A DNA stretch of 64,000 bases from Miscanthus floridulus (taxonomy: Eukaryota > Streptophyta > Magnoliopsida > Poales > Poaceae), in contig NC_089588.1 in assembly GCF_019320115.1 (NCBI RefSeq), positions 117,805,119 to 117,869,118 of the forward strand, in the 5' to 3' direction. Position numbers and translations under genes: made by a program. Shown here piece after piece: positions 47,299 through 58,981 of this stretch (the stretch's first letter is position 1; each line of letters starts with the position of its first letter). The notes under the pieces are model-generated. The model made no database searches. It was not told where the DNA came from and worked only from the letters and a program-made list of their open reading frames with translations.

Positions 47299-48045
47299 TG
47301 ACAGAACCGCCTAATCTAATGCCTCTCAGGAGTACTTGTCTTCCATTAGACACTAAGTACTCAAGGGAGGACACCAAATTACACGGTTTCGTCGGGCACA
47401 CCCTGAGGGAGAACCCAAAAATCTACATTTTTTCCATCAGGATCACAAATGAGAGAATAAAGCTTACATCATTTTAGCCATTTCTTACATCAGTTTTAAT
47501 ACAACATCAGAGTATAATATTTATTATTTATAACAGCGGAATATAAACATGTTATCAGAGTTATGAATAATTTAATTTAATAGCGGAATGGAAACATGTG
47601 ATCAGGATTACAACGAAAATAAATAAATATCTATTCATGGCATGATGAAGCATTGTTATATAAACTATGACAATAGATTATAAAACTTTTATTTATAAAA
47701 ACATTTAGTAAGAGTTATAAAAAGAGACTATGATCGCAGCGTAAAGGAAATCCTCTCTGAGCCTACCAGGAGGAATCCACACATAAGAGTCAGCTCTAGC
47801 ATCCACCTATCACCTGCAATAGAGGGAAATAAAATCCTGAGTACTCAATTGTAATCAGCAAGACATACCCGACAGGAGGAAAGAAAAGACTCCACGGATA
47901 TGCAAGGCTATCTGACTTGTAGGTTTATTGCATCTGCAGGAAGCATTACTAAACGTGCGTCCTTATATTTGATTTTTATTAGCAGTCGCATTACTTTATT
48001 AACCAACCATTCTATGTAAGCACCTGTGCTACTTTCAAGCAGGTG
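47299..48045 (-). repeat. 5' LTR remnant, arm C
   Basis: Counterpart of 31768-32515. The LTR end (tgtca) is at 47299 on the minus strand, with the PBS beyond it at 47283-47294. The truncation point is the same as in arm B. Confidence 0.75.
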
Positions 48046-49410
48046 TGGATCTTCTATTTGTAAGCATGTAGCATGTTTGTAAGCATGCATCTTCTATTTG
48101 TAAGCATGTAGCTTGTTTCATGAGTTGGCAAAAAAAAAATGAAAGAAAAAGAGGCTAACCTGCTTTCTTGCGAAATATTGTGTCCTGTGTTTTTGCCGTA
48201 TTTGTATTCCACCATCTCTCGTGTGGAGCAAGTTGGTGCGTTGTGCATGCCCTCAGTAGGCTCCCTGAGTTCAGTGTGTGTTGATTTTCCTGAGTCCGCG
48301 GGTTCTTGTCGACAACATGATAACCTTTTTCTTTGGTGGAGTTGCACCACTTCTCATAAAAAACGCACGCCGTACAAACAGTACGACAAGGCATCAGTGG
48401 TACAATCAAGGTATTTGTCATCATCCCAACACGCTAAATGCTGATTGGACATATACGGGAACCGTGACCGGACATGTGTCAAGTTATGAGCTACAATGAA
48501 ATCCATGACAATATCTAAGCTAGCTTTACCTCACGGAAACTGGTCTTCAGCAGAAGTGTTCCTCGATCTGGACACTATCATGATTCATGCGAGTACGTAG
48601 TCTTATGTTAGAGCCCGACGGATCCAGGATGCATGAGGCATGCTCTATCTCTGCAAAGGAGGGAAGGATGGGCATTTTATCAGTTTACTCAGAGTAAAGT
48701 AGCCGATGTCACGTGCACCTCGGGGCATTCGAATTAGGCTCACGGCTAGCAGCAACAGAAACGACAGACAAAGGATAAAGTGATTGTACTCTCTCGTGCT
48801 AGTTTGTTGTCCTTAGGCAAAGGTGCGTATGCGTGCTCCCCAAAGCATGCACGTGAGGGAAACAATGCTAGCTTTTGCCACTAAAGCATTCTCCTCTGCA
48901 GCATGCATGCTCTTCTGTAATACAACAAAGGCGGCTTAAAAAGGAGAGTCGGGGCAAATTTTATGTTGTCCTGAATGGTGTTGTTAGTTTTGTACTCTAC
49001 TTTCGTGCGTAGAGAAAGAGAGATGGACCTGTGGGAAGTGCGTGTATTTGTATCTTGCGTAGTAATACCAACGTAACATTGAGACAAGTGGGCAACCGGA
49101 CAGGGCAAGGCGTACGATATATACCTAGCTTCGCCTGGCATTCAGTTCATTATGTAACGTACGCATATATGCAGTATTCATTTCGAGTAATGCATTTTCT
49201 CGGTAATATATAGACAAAAAAATTTATTCTCTGCTGGGTGATAACAAGCCTGCATGATCTGCCATTCAAAAGTTTCGAGTTCCATCGGCGCCAATAGAGC
49301 TCAATTTTCATCATTTATTTTCCACTTCATCATTTATTTTCCACTATCATCCACGTCCGGGGAGAAAGCTGCTAATTAAGTTAGTCTATGTTACTCCTTT
49401 ATCTATGTTA
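48046..49410. other. Arm C segment without genes
   Basis: Matches 29890-31767 in reverse. It shows the uninterrupted hAT target site near 49160. No gene is seen. Confidence 0.5.
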
Positions 49411-49673
49411 CTCCCTTCGGTCACAGATACTGAGCTTTGACCAAGATTTTGTCAAACTTTTAAAATATTAGCCGTTAATAGCTTTCGATATATTTAGTTT
49501 GGAAACATAAAAATCATATGGATAGATTTGTCTTGAAATGTACTTTAATAATCCCATAATTTTTAGATATTATAACTATATTATAATAGAAAAATAGTTG
49601 TAAAAGTTGCACCTTGAATACCGTAAAAATTCAACAACGTCATATATTTATGACCGGAGGGAGTATTTTCTAA
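49411..49673. mobile_element. Stowaway-type MITE, arm C
   Basis: The ends are CTCCCTTCGGTCA and, inverted, CTCCCTCCGGTCA, with flanking TA (49409-49410 and 49674-49675). It is about 40 bases longer than the arm B copy, which has an internal deletion. Confidence 0.85.
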
Positions 49674-49689
49674 GAACAACAAATTATCA

Positions 49690-50557
49690 TAAACTTATTG
49701 AAGGCTGCTACATCTGTCACCAAAATCTGGCAGCAAACCTTTAATAAAACCCTGCTTAGCAAATTTCATCATCATTTTGGCAAAAAGAAAAACATCAACA
49801 ACAAGAAGCTTCCCCATAAATTATCACACCAACTGAACCTATGCACCCAATAAATCCAATTGAGGCCAAAGCCTCTCATCCTCATCAACTCTTCAAAGAA
49901 CTCCACATTAACCCAGTCATCAGCCTTCTCATAATCTATTTTCAGCACAAAGCCTTGCTCTTTACTCCCGTGAGTCCACATTTCCGTACGCTGCAACAAT
50001 ATATACTTTCTAGAATATATCAACAATTAGAAGGAAGATTGATTACTGCACTTACCAAAATTATTTGCAAGCACTTCAGGGAAAAAAGTATCAAACCAAA
50101 GCTAAGCAACCTAATGGCGCAACTTCTGTGTCTTAGCAGCTGATTCTTTAGGAACGAAAGTAATAACAGAAAAGTTGAGTCTAAACGAATCAAGCCTTCT
50201 TATCCCCAATGATGAAACATAAGAGGAGGAAAAGATATGGAACCCCGCGTCGTTTCCCTGAGTGGCGACATGGGGCAGACTACTCTGCCACTGCCAGAGC
50301 CTCCCTCACCGCGATCTCGTGCGGCCGCTGCCGCCTCTGTTGGCCGGTGTTGGCGGTGGAGGCAGTGGCGGCCGGCGCCAGTGCCTAAGCAGCTGCCGTC
50401 GCGGTCTCCCCTCCCATTGCTGCCCTTCCTTCCTCCTCCCTCCTCCCCCCTCTTCCTCTCGTTGAGCACCGATTTGTGTGGATCCGGCGTCCCCCAGGCT
50501 AGATCTGATGTCCCCCCCATGCGCTAGTGGCCGGCTCCACGTAGCTCCGATGCCGCG
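49690..50557 (-). repeat. Repeat X, copy 4 (arm C), with LINE RT fragment
   Basis: Reverse of 28783-29640. The LINE piece is at about 49690-50010, with 'GFVLKIDYEKADDWVN' in place of 'AYDWVN', so motif A is altered here. The frame continues through 'EFFEELMRMRGFGLNW', where copy 2 has a stop. Confidence 0.75.
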
Positions 50558-51635
50558 CACGGTTCTCCTCCGTCAGGGGGCGGGCCGGGTTGGCGGCGCC
50601 GGGTTGACACCCCGGGCATGGGCGTCGCTTGCTGGGTTCTGGTGGCGCTTGGGCCGGGCACTGGCGTTGCGCGCTGCGGCCTGGCTGGACCCTGTCCTGG
50701 GAGCGCTGCTGGATACTGCGGCTTGGGAGTGGGTGGCGCTGTGCTGCGCGCTGCGGCCTGGGGGCAAGCGGCTCTGTAAGTTCGAATCACATCTGGGGAG
50801 ATGCTAAACAAGGCGTCCTGAGAGTTGCTCCTCTCGGTCTGCATTGATCGGTCTTTCGGACCTGAAGCTGAATCTCCCTTGGGGGGCTGCCCGTGGCCAT
50901 GCGTGATGCTGTAGCCGTGTGCGATGCCCCTGCCGTGCCCCACGACGCGTCCTCACCACCGGTCTGCCATGTTGTTGCTTGCTGCTGTGAAGGCCTTCAA
51001 TGCCCTAGCTGTGCGCGATGCCCCTGCCGTGCCCCACGACACATCCTCACCACCGGACGTATTCATCGCTACTTAAGTGCACGAAGCAACAGGGAGGTCT
51101 ACAGCAAGCAGGTCTTGTAAGTTTATATCGGTTTTGTTAACATGTAGGTGGACGAATACGTCCTGGATGAGTGCAGGAAGTGTTATCTTGAATGGTCGGT
51201 GTAAATAAGGTGCCTCGTCTAATCTACGAAAAAAAGCTTCTCTGTCTATATCCAGAAGAGGGAATTTCAATCCTCGTCTAGACAGTGATCTGCATACCGA
51301 GTTCATGCCTGGCACTCCCACACACATTAGTTGTTCACTCCTGTAAGAACATATATCCCTAGGGATCGAGCTAGTGTTTATGAAATAGGAAAGTGCGACT
51401 CTAAATTTCAGCATACACTCCGGCTAATCTTTTTTGGAGTAGCTTTTCTCTTTGTGAGAGCACTCTGCGCACCAGTATTTGATCATCTCGACAACTGAAA
51501 AAGCTCAAATTAACTAGTACATCGCCAGGGGACCTACAAAAATCACATGTGCCCCCTGTTCCAGCACCACCAGGAAGTCACTCCAAGCCACCACAAGCAG
51601 CGCCAACACAATCATCACCACCAAAACGCGGGAAA
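50558..51635. other. GC-rich block and unrecognised frame, arm C
   Basis: 50558-51070 mirrors the low-complexity block of arm B. 51073-51414 (-) is an open frame of 113 codons, longer than its arm B counterpart, with no domain I know. It may be an exon scrap of a captured gene. Confidence 0.35.
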
Positions 51636-51734
51636 ATGGCCAATCTTGCCGTCCTCACCATGACTGTCCTCCTTGTCCTTGTGGCCGTGGCAACCATCTC
51701 CCCCGCGTTCTGGAGAGCGTGCAGCAGTGCATGA
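51636..51734 (+). pseudogene. Small ORF with N-terminal hydrophobic segment, arm C
   Basis: It begins MANLAVLTMTVLLVLVAVAT and stops after 32 residues. It lies about 380 bases upstream of the ING2-like start and, in the plus orientation here, points the same way. In copies A and B both also lie on one strand. Frame continuity beyond the stop suggests a truncated secreted protein. Not recognised. Confidence 0.35.
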
Positions 51735-52113
51735 CCATCCAGACGGCCTCATCGATGGGACCGAGGTTGTGGATATCCCATTCCAAGTGGCGAGGCGGCA
51801 AATGGTCCTGCCGTTGGCGACCATATTTCGTTTTAGGGACTGAATTGAATATCACAACATTGAATTGAATTTACGAAACCAGACAGTACGGTTCAAAACT
51901 TGGCAGGCCCAGTAAACTATTGGACCACGACTTTGAGGCTCACGGACCAGCCCAACCCCGAAGACCAAGCGAGAAGAATCGTTCCAAACCAGATAGATTA
52001 TGACCCCAAATCTCTTGAATTACAAAGAAATTTCCCACCTGTCTCCCTCCTCCGAAACCCTAATCCCCCAATCGAAGCCCGGAGCGGCGGAATCCGCCCA
52101 CAAACCGGCCAGC

Positions 52114-53999
52114 ATGGCAATCGCTTGCACCGACGTGTACATCGACGAGTACCTGGAGTGTGAGACTTTCACGCTTCCCATTCGCGGATTATGGAATTAT
52201 TTACCGCCTTTGGTTCCTCGCCACCCTTACTGGGTTGGTTTGTGTTTAGGATCGTGCAGACTCGAACACCCTGGTAGGCGACCTGCAGAGGATCCTCTCC
52301 ACCATGCGTGAGCTCAAAGGCATTTTTTAAGAAGAAAAATGAATTTGTTCGGCTGCAATTGTTCATTTCTTCCGTTTGCTTAATATTTAGACAATTTTTT
52401 TTACAGTTGGGCATACTAAGCTGTAGCTCGATGAATTGTAGATGACATTTTTAGCACTGATTGCTTCTTGGCGTGATGATACGTGGATGATTCTTTTGCT
52501 CAAGTTTTTAATTCGTCATAATGTGGTCTGCTTGGTGTGATGATATGTGGATAGACAATTATTTTGCCCAAGTTTGTAATTTTCGTCACCTTGCGGTTTT
52601 GTGATCCAGGCATTATGGGTCAGACCAAGGAGCCGACAAAGTATCTCGAGTGTCGTCCCATGGGTATGATAGGCCAAACATGGATGATGATGATGACATG
52701 GCGATGGAGAGGATGAAGAAGGATATTGAAGCTAGCCAGGACAATGCACTGAGTCTCTGCACCGAGAAAGTGTCGCTAGCACGCCAAGCTTATGACCTGG
52801 TACTGCTTCCTTCCTATCATTTCCTTGTATTGTGGCTTGAGGAGCTTATGGTATGACCATTTTTTCCTATGTTAAACGTTTAACTAGGGCCACGATATAT
52901 TTATTCCATGTTTGGTAGTTACCTCAGTTGCTGTTCGATTTCTATTCCCCAATCAGCTCCAACATTTTGTGCCAAACTCCAAAATTTGTGCAAGAGTATG
53001 CATTTGTACAAATCAAAACAAATTCCAGGGTCAACCGGTCAATAAGTGCTCTGAGTTGTTACAATTATAAGTCGCACAAATTTGAAAGCATACTGGTTAC
53101 TAACTTAAAATTACTGAAAAGCAACCAGCAAGAAGAAATTAAATTTAAATATAGGCTACGATTCATATTGTTTGATATGCCACCCAATATCTATATATGG
53201 CCAGGTTTTCAGAAGACTAACAGCAGTTACGTAAAATCGAATTCTAGAATACAAATTACAATGTCACCTCATCTATCCCCATGCCGAATTAGAGCAATTT
53301 GGGGAATCCAAACCGCTCTAGGAATGAAGTCCACTTTTGGTAGTCTTCCCATTTTACTCGGTGCCACTTGTTTTGTGTGGATATCTAATTGTATTTGTTT
53401 TCACCTTGGGAATTATTGTACAGATTGAGAGCCACATCAAATGCCTTGACAAAGACTTGGGCCAGTTTGCAGAAGATTTAAAGCAAGGTATAAGCAATCA
53501 TGTTACATTTTAAACATCATTGTGGGATGCCATCCTTAATTCTTCATCTAACAGATTATTTGAATTTTCCTCTGTAACTTACAGAAGCGAAGATACCTCC
53601 AGATGAACCACCAGTCCTTCCTCCAATTCCGGTGGTTAGCAGGGACGACAAGAGAAGACTGGGCTGCAGTACGCCTCAAGCATCAAAGAAGTTCAGAGAG
53701 AGAGAAGAGAATTGGAATGGAAAGGAGTATGCACTTTGATTTAATGCCCCCTCCAGGTAGCAGCAAGAATGCAGGTACATCGATGGATGTGGATAAGACG
53801 ATTGATCCAAATGAACCGACATAGTGTATATGCCACCAGGTACGTTTTGAAAATGACACGCATTAATATTTTCTGGAACTTATATTTGCATCTCATACAT
53901 CAACCATTTTTTTCACAAATGTTGGCTGAATAAGATTCCTATTTGTTGCTGATATTTCAGGTTTCATATGGTGATATGATTGCTTGTGACAATGAGAAT
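52114..53999 (+). pseudogene. ING2: ING2-like PHD-finger gene, copy C, truncated
   Basis: Exons with GT-AG borders: 52114-52159, 52260-~52325, 52610-52799, 53424-53487, 53585-53839 and 53961-53999. Exons 1 and 2 join to 'YLEYSNTLVGDLQRIL'. Exon 3 holds '[19 protein letters not shown]'. Exons 4 and 5 join through 'EDLKQEAKIPPDEPP' and reach 'DLMPPPGSSKNAG' and 'IDPNEPT'. A stop then takes the place of the residue before 'CICHQ', and exon 6 gives 'VSYGDMIACDNEN'. Defects: a damaged end of exon 2, a frameshift in exon 3, a frameshift near 'REREEN', and loss of the final exon that completes the zinc-binding PHD finger. The domain plan (ING helical domain, linker, PHD) is that of plant ING2, a chromatin reader of H3K4me3. 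Confidence 0.88.
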
Positions 54000-54471
54000 G
54001 TAAGTCATTTTGGTGCCAAATAATCGTGACTCACCTACTGAGTTATTTGTTGGAGTTTTGACTGTTGTGGTCTAAATTATAGTTTGTTTACATTTTTACT
54101 CTTGTCAGTTCTCAGATAAGCTTTAGAACTAGTCCCGAAGTGATTCATATTGTAGAGAGAGAGAGATGGACCTGTGGGAAGTGCTTCGCCTGGCATATCA
54201 TCAGTTCATGATGTAACGTACGCATATATGTAGTATTCATTTCGAGTAATGCATTTTCTCAGTAATATATAGACAAATTTTTTATTCTCTGCTGGGTGAT
54301 AATAAGCCTGCATGATCTGCCATTCAAAAGTTTCGAGTTCCATCTGCGCCAATAGAGCTCAATTTTCATCATTTATTTTCCAATATCATCCACTTCTGGG
54401 GAGAAAGGTGCTAAGTTAGTCTTGTCAACTTCTCGGGACACGGAACGCATGTCATTGTTTTAGAGTACTTC
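54000..54471 (-). other. Arm C outer segment
   Basis: Matches 24851-25405 in reverse. It replaces the missing last ING2 exon with repeat DNA. The final five bases (ACTTC) are the presumed target duplication of the gypsy element that follows. Confidence 0.55.
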
Positions 54472-57292
54472 TGTAACACCCTAAATTTTATAACATTTTT
54501 AAATAGGGGAAATTGATGTGTTAAGCATTGTATGGGCATTTGAATTTAGGAAATAATAATTTTATTAGGAATAAAATCAAATATAGGTCAACAACCATGA
54601 ATGTGCATTCATGCCGCTGCATGTTATTTTGAATTGCTTGGTTTGAAGTCGGATTTCGAATTGAGTTGAAATAGCATTTTGAACTTGCTTTGAAGAAAAA
54701 TTCGAAAAAGAAAAGAAATGACTTTCTCCTCCTCCTTCTTTTCGGCCCGAAGGCCTGTTTCGGCCACGGCCCATCTCTTTCCCGCGCCGGCCGCGCTCTT
54801 CACCGCTTGGGCCAGGGCGCCACTGCGGGCCGTTTTCCCCTGGCTTGGCCTAGCCAAGCTGAAGGCCCCGCGCCGCAGCCGAAGCCCAGCAACCACGGCC
54901 CAGTCACGCGCCCAGCCGCAAGCCGCACTCGCGCAGGCGTCGTTCCCCGCCGCTGACCAGCCGGGCCCACCGGTCAGGCTCTTCTTCCTCTCGCTCGTGA
55001 CCGGCTAGGACACCATCTCCGTCGACGCCGTCGTGTCCGACCCTACCACGCCTCGGTGCCGTGCTTCTCAAGTCATCCTGCGCCCCTTAAATAGCGGCCG
55101 CACCCCTCCTCTCTCCCCTATCTCATCTCGCGTTCGTTTTTCTTCGCCAAGCAGCCGTAGCCACTTCTCGCTCGAGCGCCGCCGCCGATCTCCGCTGCCA
55201 GCTCGCGCCGGGTCGCCTCTACTGCCTCTCGTCCTCGGTGCTCGAGTCCGGTGAGTTCGCCGTTCCTTCCTCTCTTCCCCTGTATTTTTGTTTCGTCGAA
55301 TGGTGCACTGGAGGTCGAGGTTGGAGAGCTCCAGCCCGCCGGCCATGGAGCCGCCGTAGCTCAAGCCGCCGGAGCACTGTTCCGGTGCTCTCTTTCTTTT
55401 TATTTTCACCAGATCGATTCTCATCCGTCGGTTTCTAATCCGACGGCTCATAAATGAAGATACCCCTTCGCTGCCTATCTTACAAATACGCCCTTATAAA
55501 TATTCCAGATTCAACCCGCGGTCCTTTGCGCGTTTCACAGTTTACGTTTCTTTCGTTCGAAAGCGTATTTTCTTTCGGATGGGCTGAAATACGTTTTCAA
55601 ATTATTTACAGTTTTGTCATTCAACTTGTTTTAGCCATAATTTCTCCGTTTTAACTCCGATTTGATCCGTTCAAGTTGCAATAGGTTCGTAATTAAGTAA
55701 TCTACATGCTTATGCTACTGTAAAGTAGTTTTCCAACTTTTATAATTCGAGCTTAGATCTAATCTATTATTTGTCTATAGGAAATCTTGTATAAATCATA
55801 ACTTTTCCGTTTTAGACCCGATTTTTGTGATCTTCATGTCTGTGTGTTCATAGCGAGACGTAGATTCATTTTCCAAACTTTTCATCTTGATTCTTTGCTG
55901 TTGGTGTACTGTTCTAATCTGTAGCCTTGGTTGCTTTGCATGATTGCTCCTGGATGCTTGTATGTTGCTGTGGTTATCGAGTATAGACGGTGAGCAGTTC
56001 TCGGAAGATCAAGGGTGCAACTTTGACGAGCAGGACCAGCAGGAGTACGTTGCTCAAGGCAAGTATAGCATGGGATCATCCTTGTTTCCTATTCACTTTA
56101 AATCATTAAAATCATGTTGCATGTGTCGTCTTGATAGGAATTTCCTAGAATTGGACTATTGCCTTGTCACCTATGGGTTATGCATATGGGTAGCTTTGCT
56201 AGAGCTCAGTTAAACCATGATCTTGTAACTTGACTAATGGTATATGCAATAAACATAAAATATGACTTTTTAGCAACATGGAAACAGGGGGCTGGAGTGT
56301 TTAGCTACTTTCTAAATGCTTCAGATTCCTCTCCCTAAGGACTTATCTGTAAGTGATCATCCGGAACTTACAGTACAGCTGTGAGAGCTACATGGCTCTG
56401 GCTTTGGCTTAGTATGAGGACCTTTTCTAGCTTGTTAGTGGTTACCTTTATTGGTTACCTTTATGGCGCAAGAGGGGTGTGTTCCGGGTTGGATGTAGTG
56501 CGGCCTCTGTCCGTCAGTGTATAGGCTGCGCGTCATTGTGCCTGTCGGAAGAGGAGCTCTACATTCGTAGGCCACAGAAACCTAGCAGCCCTAACTTGTT
56601 AGACGAACCTTTGAAAGGCTTCATAGTGACCCCTGCTTGCTCACCTTGGAAGTGTTTTGGGAGTTATAAACCGGGGCATATGGGAATCACGACTCACAGT
56701 GAAAGTGTACAACCTCTGCAGAGTGTAAAACTGGTATATCAGCCATGCTCACGGTTACGAGCGGCCTTGGAACATTTATGGAATAGATGATCACTAAGTA
56801 ATATCTGCTTATGCTATTCATTACTCATGTTTACATTTGATCATGTGTTCTACTTTGGGGACTGAAACACCTTGATGCTACTCATAAGCTAAAATTGTGA
56901 CAACTAAAAGCTGACGCTGTTAAGCCTGTGTCTAGCCTTTTGAGCCTCATGAACCCCGTGTTACACTTGTTGAGTACGACATGTACTTACACTTGTTCAT
57001 TTTTGTTATATGGATAAAAATCCCGGATGGGTAATAGATGACTTTGGCTATGACAATTTTCCTGAGGACTACTAGACTTGTGGTCAACCAGTCGGCGTCC
57101 CTATGAATTGGAGCTTCCGCGAGAGATCTTTTTATTATTTCCGCTATACTTATGTAATAACTCGGTTTTATTCGTGATGTAATAAACATTGGTGATGATA
57201 CTACTCATAATTTGTCGGCTTATGTGTGTGACTGATCTCTGGGCGCACATAAGGATTTGCACCCCATTTTATCCTTAAAATTGGGTGTGACA
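54472..57292 (+). repeat. 5' LTR of the Tekay-type element
   Basis: It begins TGTAACACCCTAAATTTTAT and ends TTGGGTGTGACA. About 54740-55340 is GC-rich and then C/T-rich, with a TATA-like 'cttaaatagc' near 55085 and a plausible splice donor 'ccggtgagt' near 55248. Open frames within it are not genes. Confidence 0.93.
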
Positions 57293-57295
57293 GAT

Positions 57296-57307
57296 TGGTA
57301 TCAGAGC
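57296..57307 (+). other. Primer binding site (initiator-Met tRNA)
   Basis: TGGTATCAGAGC lies three bases after the LTR end. Perfect over 12 bases. Confidence 0.92.
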
Positions 57308-57485
57308 CGTGTTGACTGTAGGACGCAAGCCTAGTTAGCAATGGTCGTTTTAGCTTCTTGTGCTTCACTCATTTCATGCTTTCTATCTCACCCTTGTTAT
57401 TTGCTAAAGTTTTATGCTTCTTTTGCCTTATTCTATTATGAAAATTACTGCTTCTAATCTAACCTAACTAAATCAAATTCTGTAG

Positions 57486-58340
57486 ATGCCTCGTGCCCAC
57501 AAGACTGCCCGCATGAGCACTGGAGGGTATTACCCGCCACAAGGTTTGTCCGTGGATCCTGAGGAGGAAGAACCTCAGGAGCAAGAATTGGATTCGCCAA
57601 CACCGCCAACGCCTGAGTCCACACCTGAGCCAGCCCAGGATGACCCTCAAGAAGTTGAGATCGTTGACTTGTCCGAAAACGAAGATGAAGACATTGTTGA
57701 GCAGGATGAGCCGATCCCGCCATTGGGGTGGACAACAAAGGTGTGGTATAAGCCGGGATGTGAATACTCCATTTCACATCACCGACTCTTGAGCCTGCTG
57801 CAGACATACTACAGTGACTAGGATGCAGCTGTAGAATACGCTTGCGAAGAGCATGCACACCCTCTTGAAGACTCCTACTGGAAGGTTAGGGTGTGCATCA
57901 CCATCAAGGATGAGCAGAAAGGTGCGTATCAGCTGGATTCAAACTACGCACACCATGGTCACCGCACTACCATGGAGGACGGCATAGAAGATGCAGCCGC
58001 TGAAGCCTGCATAGGCCTCCGTGGTCGCCGATTCGAGGTTATGAAGGATGATCAATATCGATTCCTTCCTCATCAACACCTAGAATTGGGATGGGCAATG
58101 ATGGACCCGCATGGCATGGATCCAACCACGGAAGCGATGGTACACTTTGGTTACGAGTCTGTGTCAAAGATTCGCCGATTGGAGGATCAATTGAAGGCTC
58201 AGCAGAAAGCAATCAAGAGGCACCAGCAAGTGATAGACGAACAAAGGGTGTGCCTCAATTTGCCCAAGATGTATGAGGAGCTTCCTCATAAGTACCGCCC
58301 CCTAGATGTTGGAGTCCCTCTTTTTGTAATAGCACGATAG
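57486..58340 (+). pseudogene. Extra ORF upstream of gag (ORF0-like), one internal stop
   Basis: The ATG at 57486 follows directly on a 'tctgtag' acceptor-like sequence. The frame is open for 284 codons apart from a TAG at 57819-57821. The N-terminus (about residues 15-75) is very acidic and Pro-rich ('DPEEEEPQEQELD'). A middle region has 'YWKVRVCITIKDEQ' and 'AAAEACIGLRGRRFEV'. The C-terminal part has a predicted coiled coil ('IRRLEDQLKAQQKAIKRHQQ'). It has no gag, zinc-knuckle or enzyme motif. Sense-strand ORFs before gag are known in some grass gypsy elements (for example the orf0 reported for RIRE2), with function unknown. The domain plan recalls the ORF of the non-autonomous element at 33295 and 46755. 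Confidence 0.75.
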
Positions 58341-58981
58341 TAGAACGAGTGAGTCGAGTTGGGTCGAGTTTTTAGTGCGGTGTGGACATTGCGTGTTTAG
58401 TTGATTTGTTCTTATGTTTATGCATGAGTTGGATCTTTGTAATGTGTGCTGGAACTTCGTGGGCATGTCCGCAAGTTCCATATTTAATAATATTAAAGTT
58501 TGGGTCAATAAATAAATAGTTGGGTTTGTTACATCTCGCTCCTTCGGAATCTGTTTTTCGGAGCAGTCTGCCTTTATCTTAATGCCGAATAAAATATACA
58601 CGACCAAAAATTATGAAATTTTTGTGGGAATAACTAGACTTAATTACCTTTCCAATGCCTCTAGAATCACCCCCATATCTGATCTGGTTCGTGAGATATC
58701 TCTGTTTCAAGTTAAAGTTACTTCACAGTCTGGAATCTGGGAACAGTTTCAGTTGTATCCTGTTTTTGAGTAATCTAACGACAGAATCTGGGAAAGTGGT
58801 TTGAATAAAAGTTGTAGAAAATTTCGTAAGCTTTCCAACCATATTAAGTACACTCTATTTGGATTCCGGGAACTCGAGATATGACTGTTTTACAGAGCTG
58901 CTGTTGTTGAGACTCGTCCAGAAAATTTTCAGAATGTATTCTAACTTGGGGATTTCTGAATTTTGAATATTTCATAAGCAG
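58341..58981 (+). other. Spacer between the extra ORF and gag
   Basis: Non-coding and AT-rich. It ends 'ttcataagcag' immediately before the gag ATG, again an acceptor-like sequence. Nothing else is seen. Confidence 0.5.

Larger units (their letters stand above)
42818..54471 (-). repeat. Right arm (copy C) of the inverted duplication
   Basis: Read on the minus strand it matches 24851-37232. It begins after the gap inside the GC-rich part of the long LTR. It ends at 54471, where the Tekay-type element is inserted in a phrase that in arm B reads 'catgaagtactctaaaac'. It lacks the hAT MITE of arm B. Confidence 0.85.
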
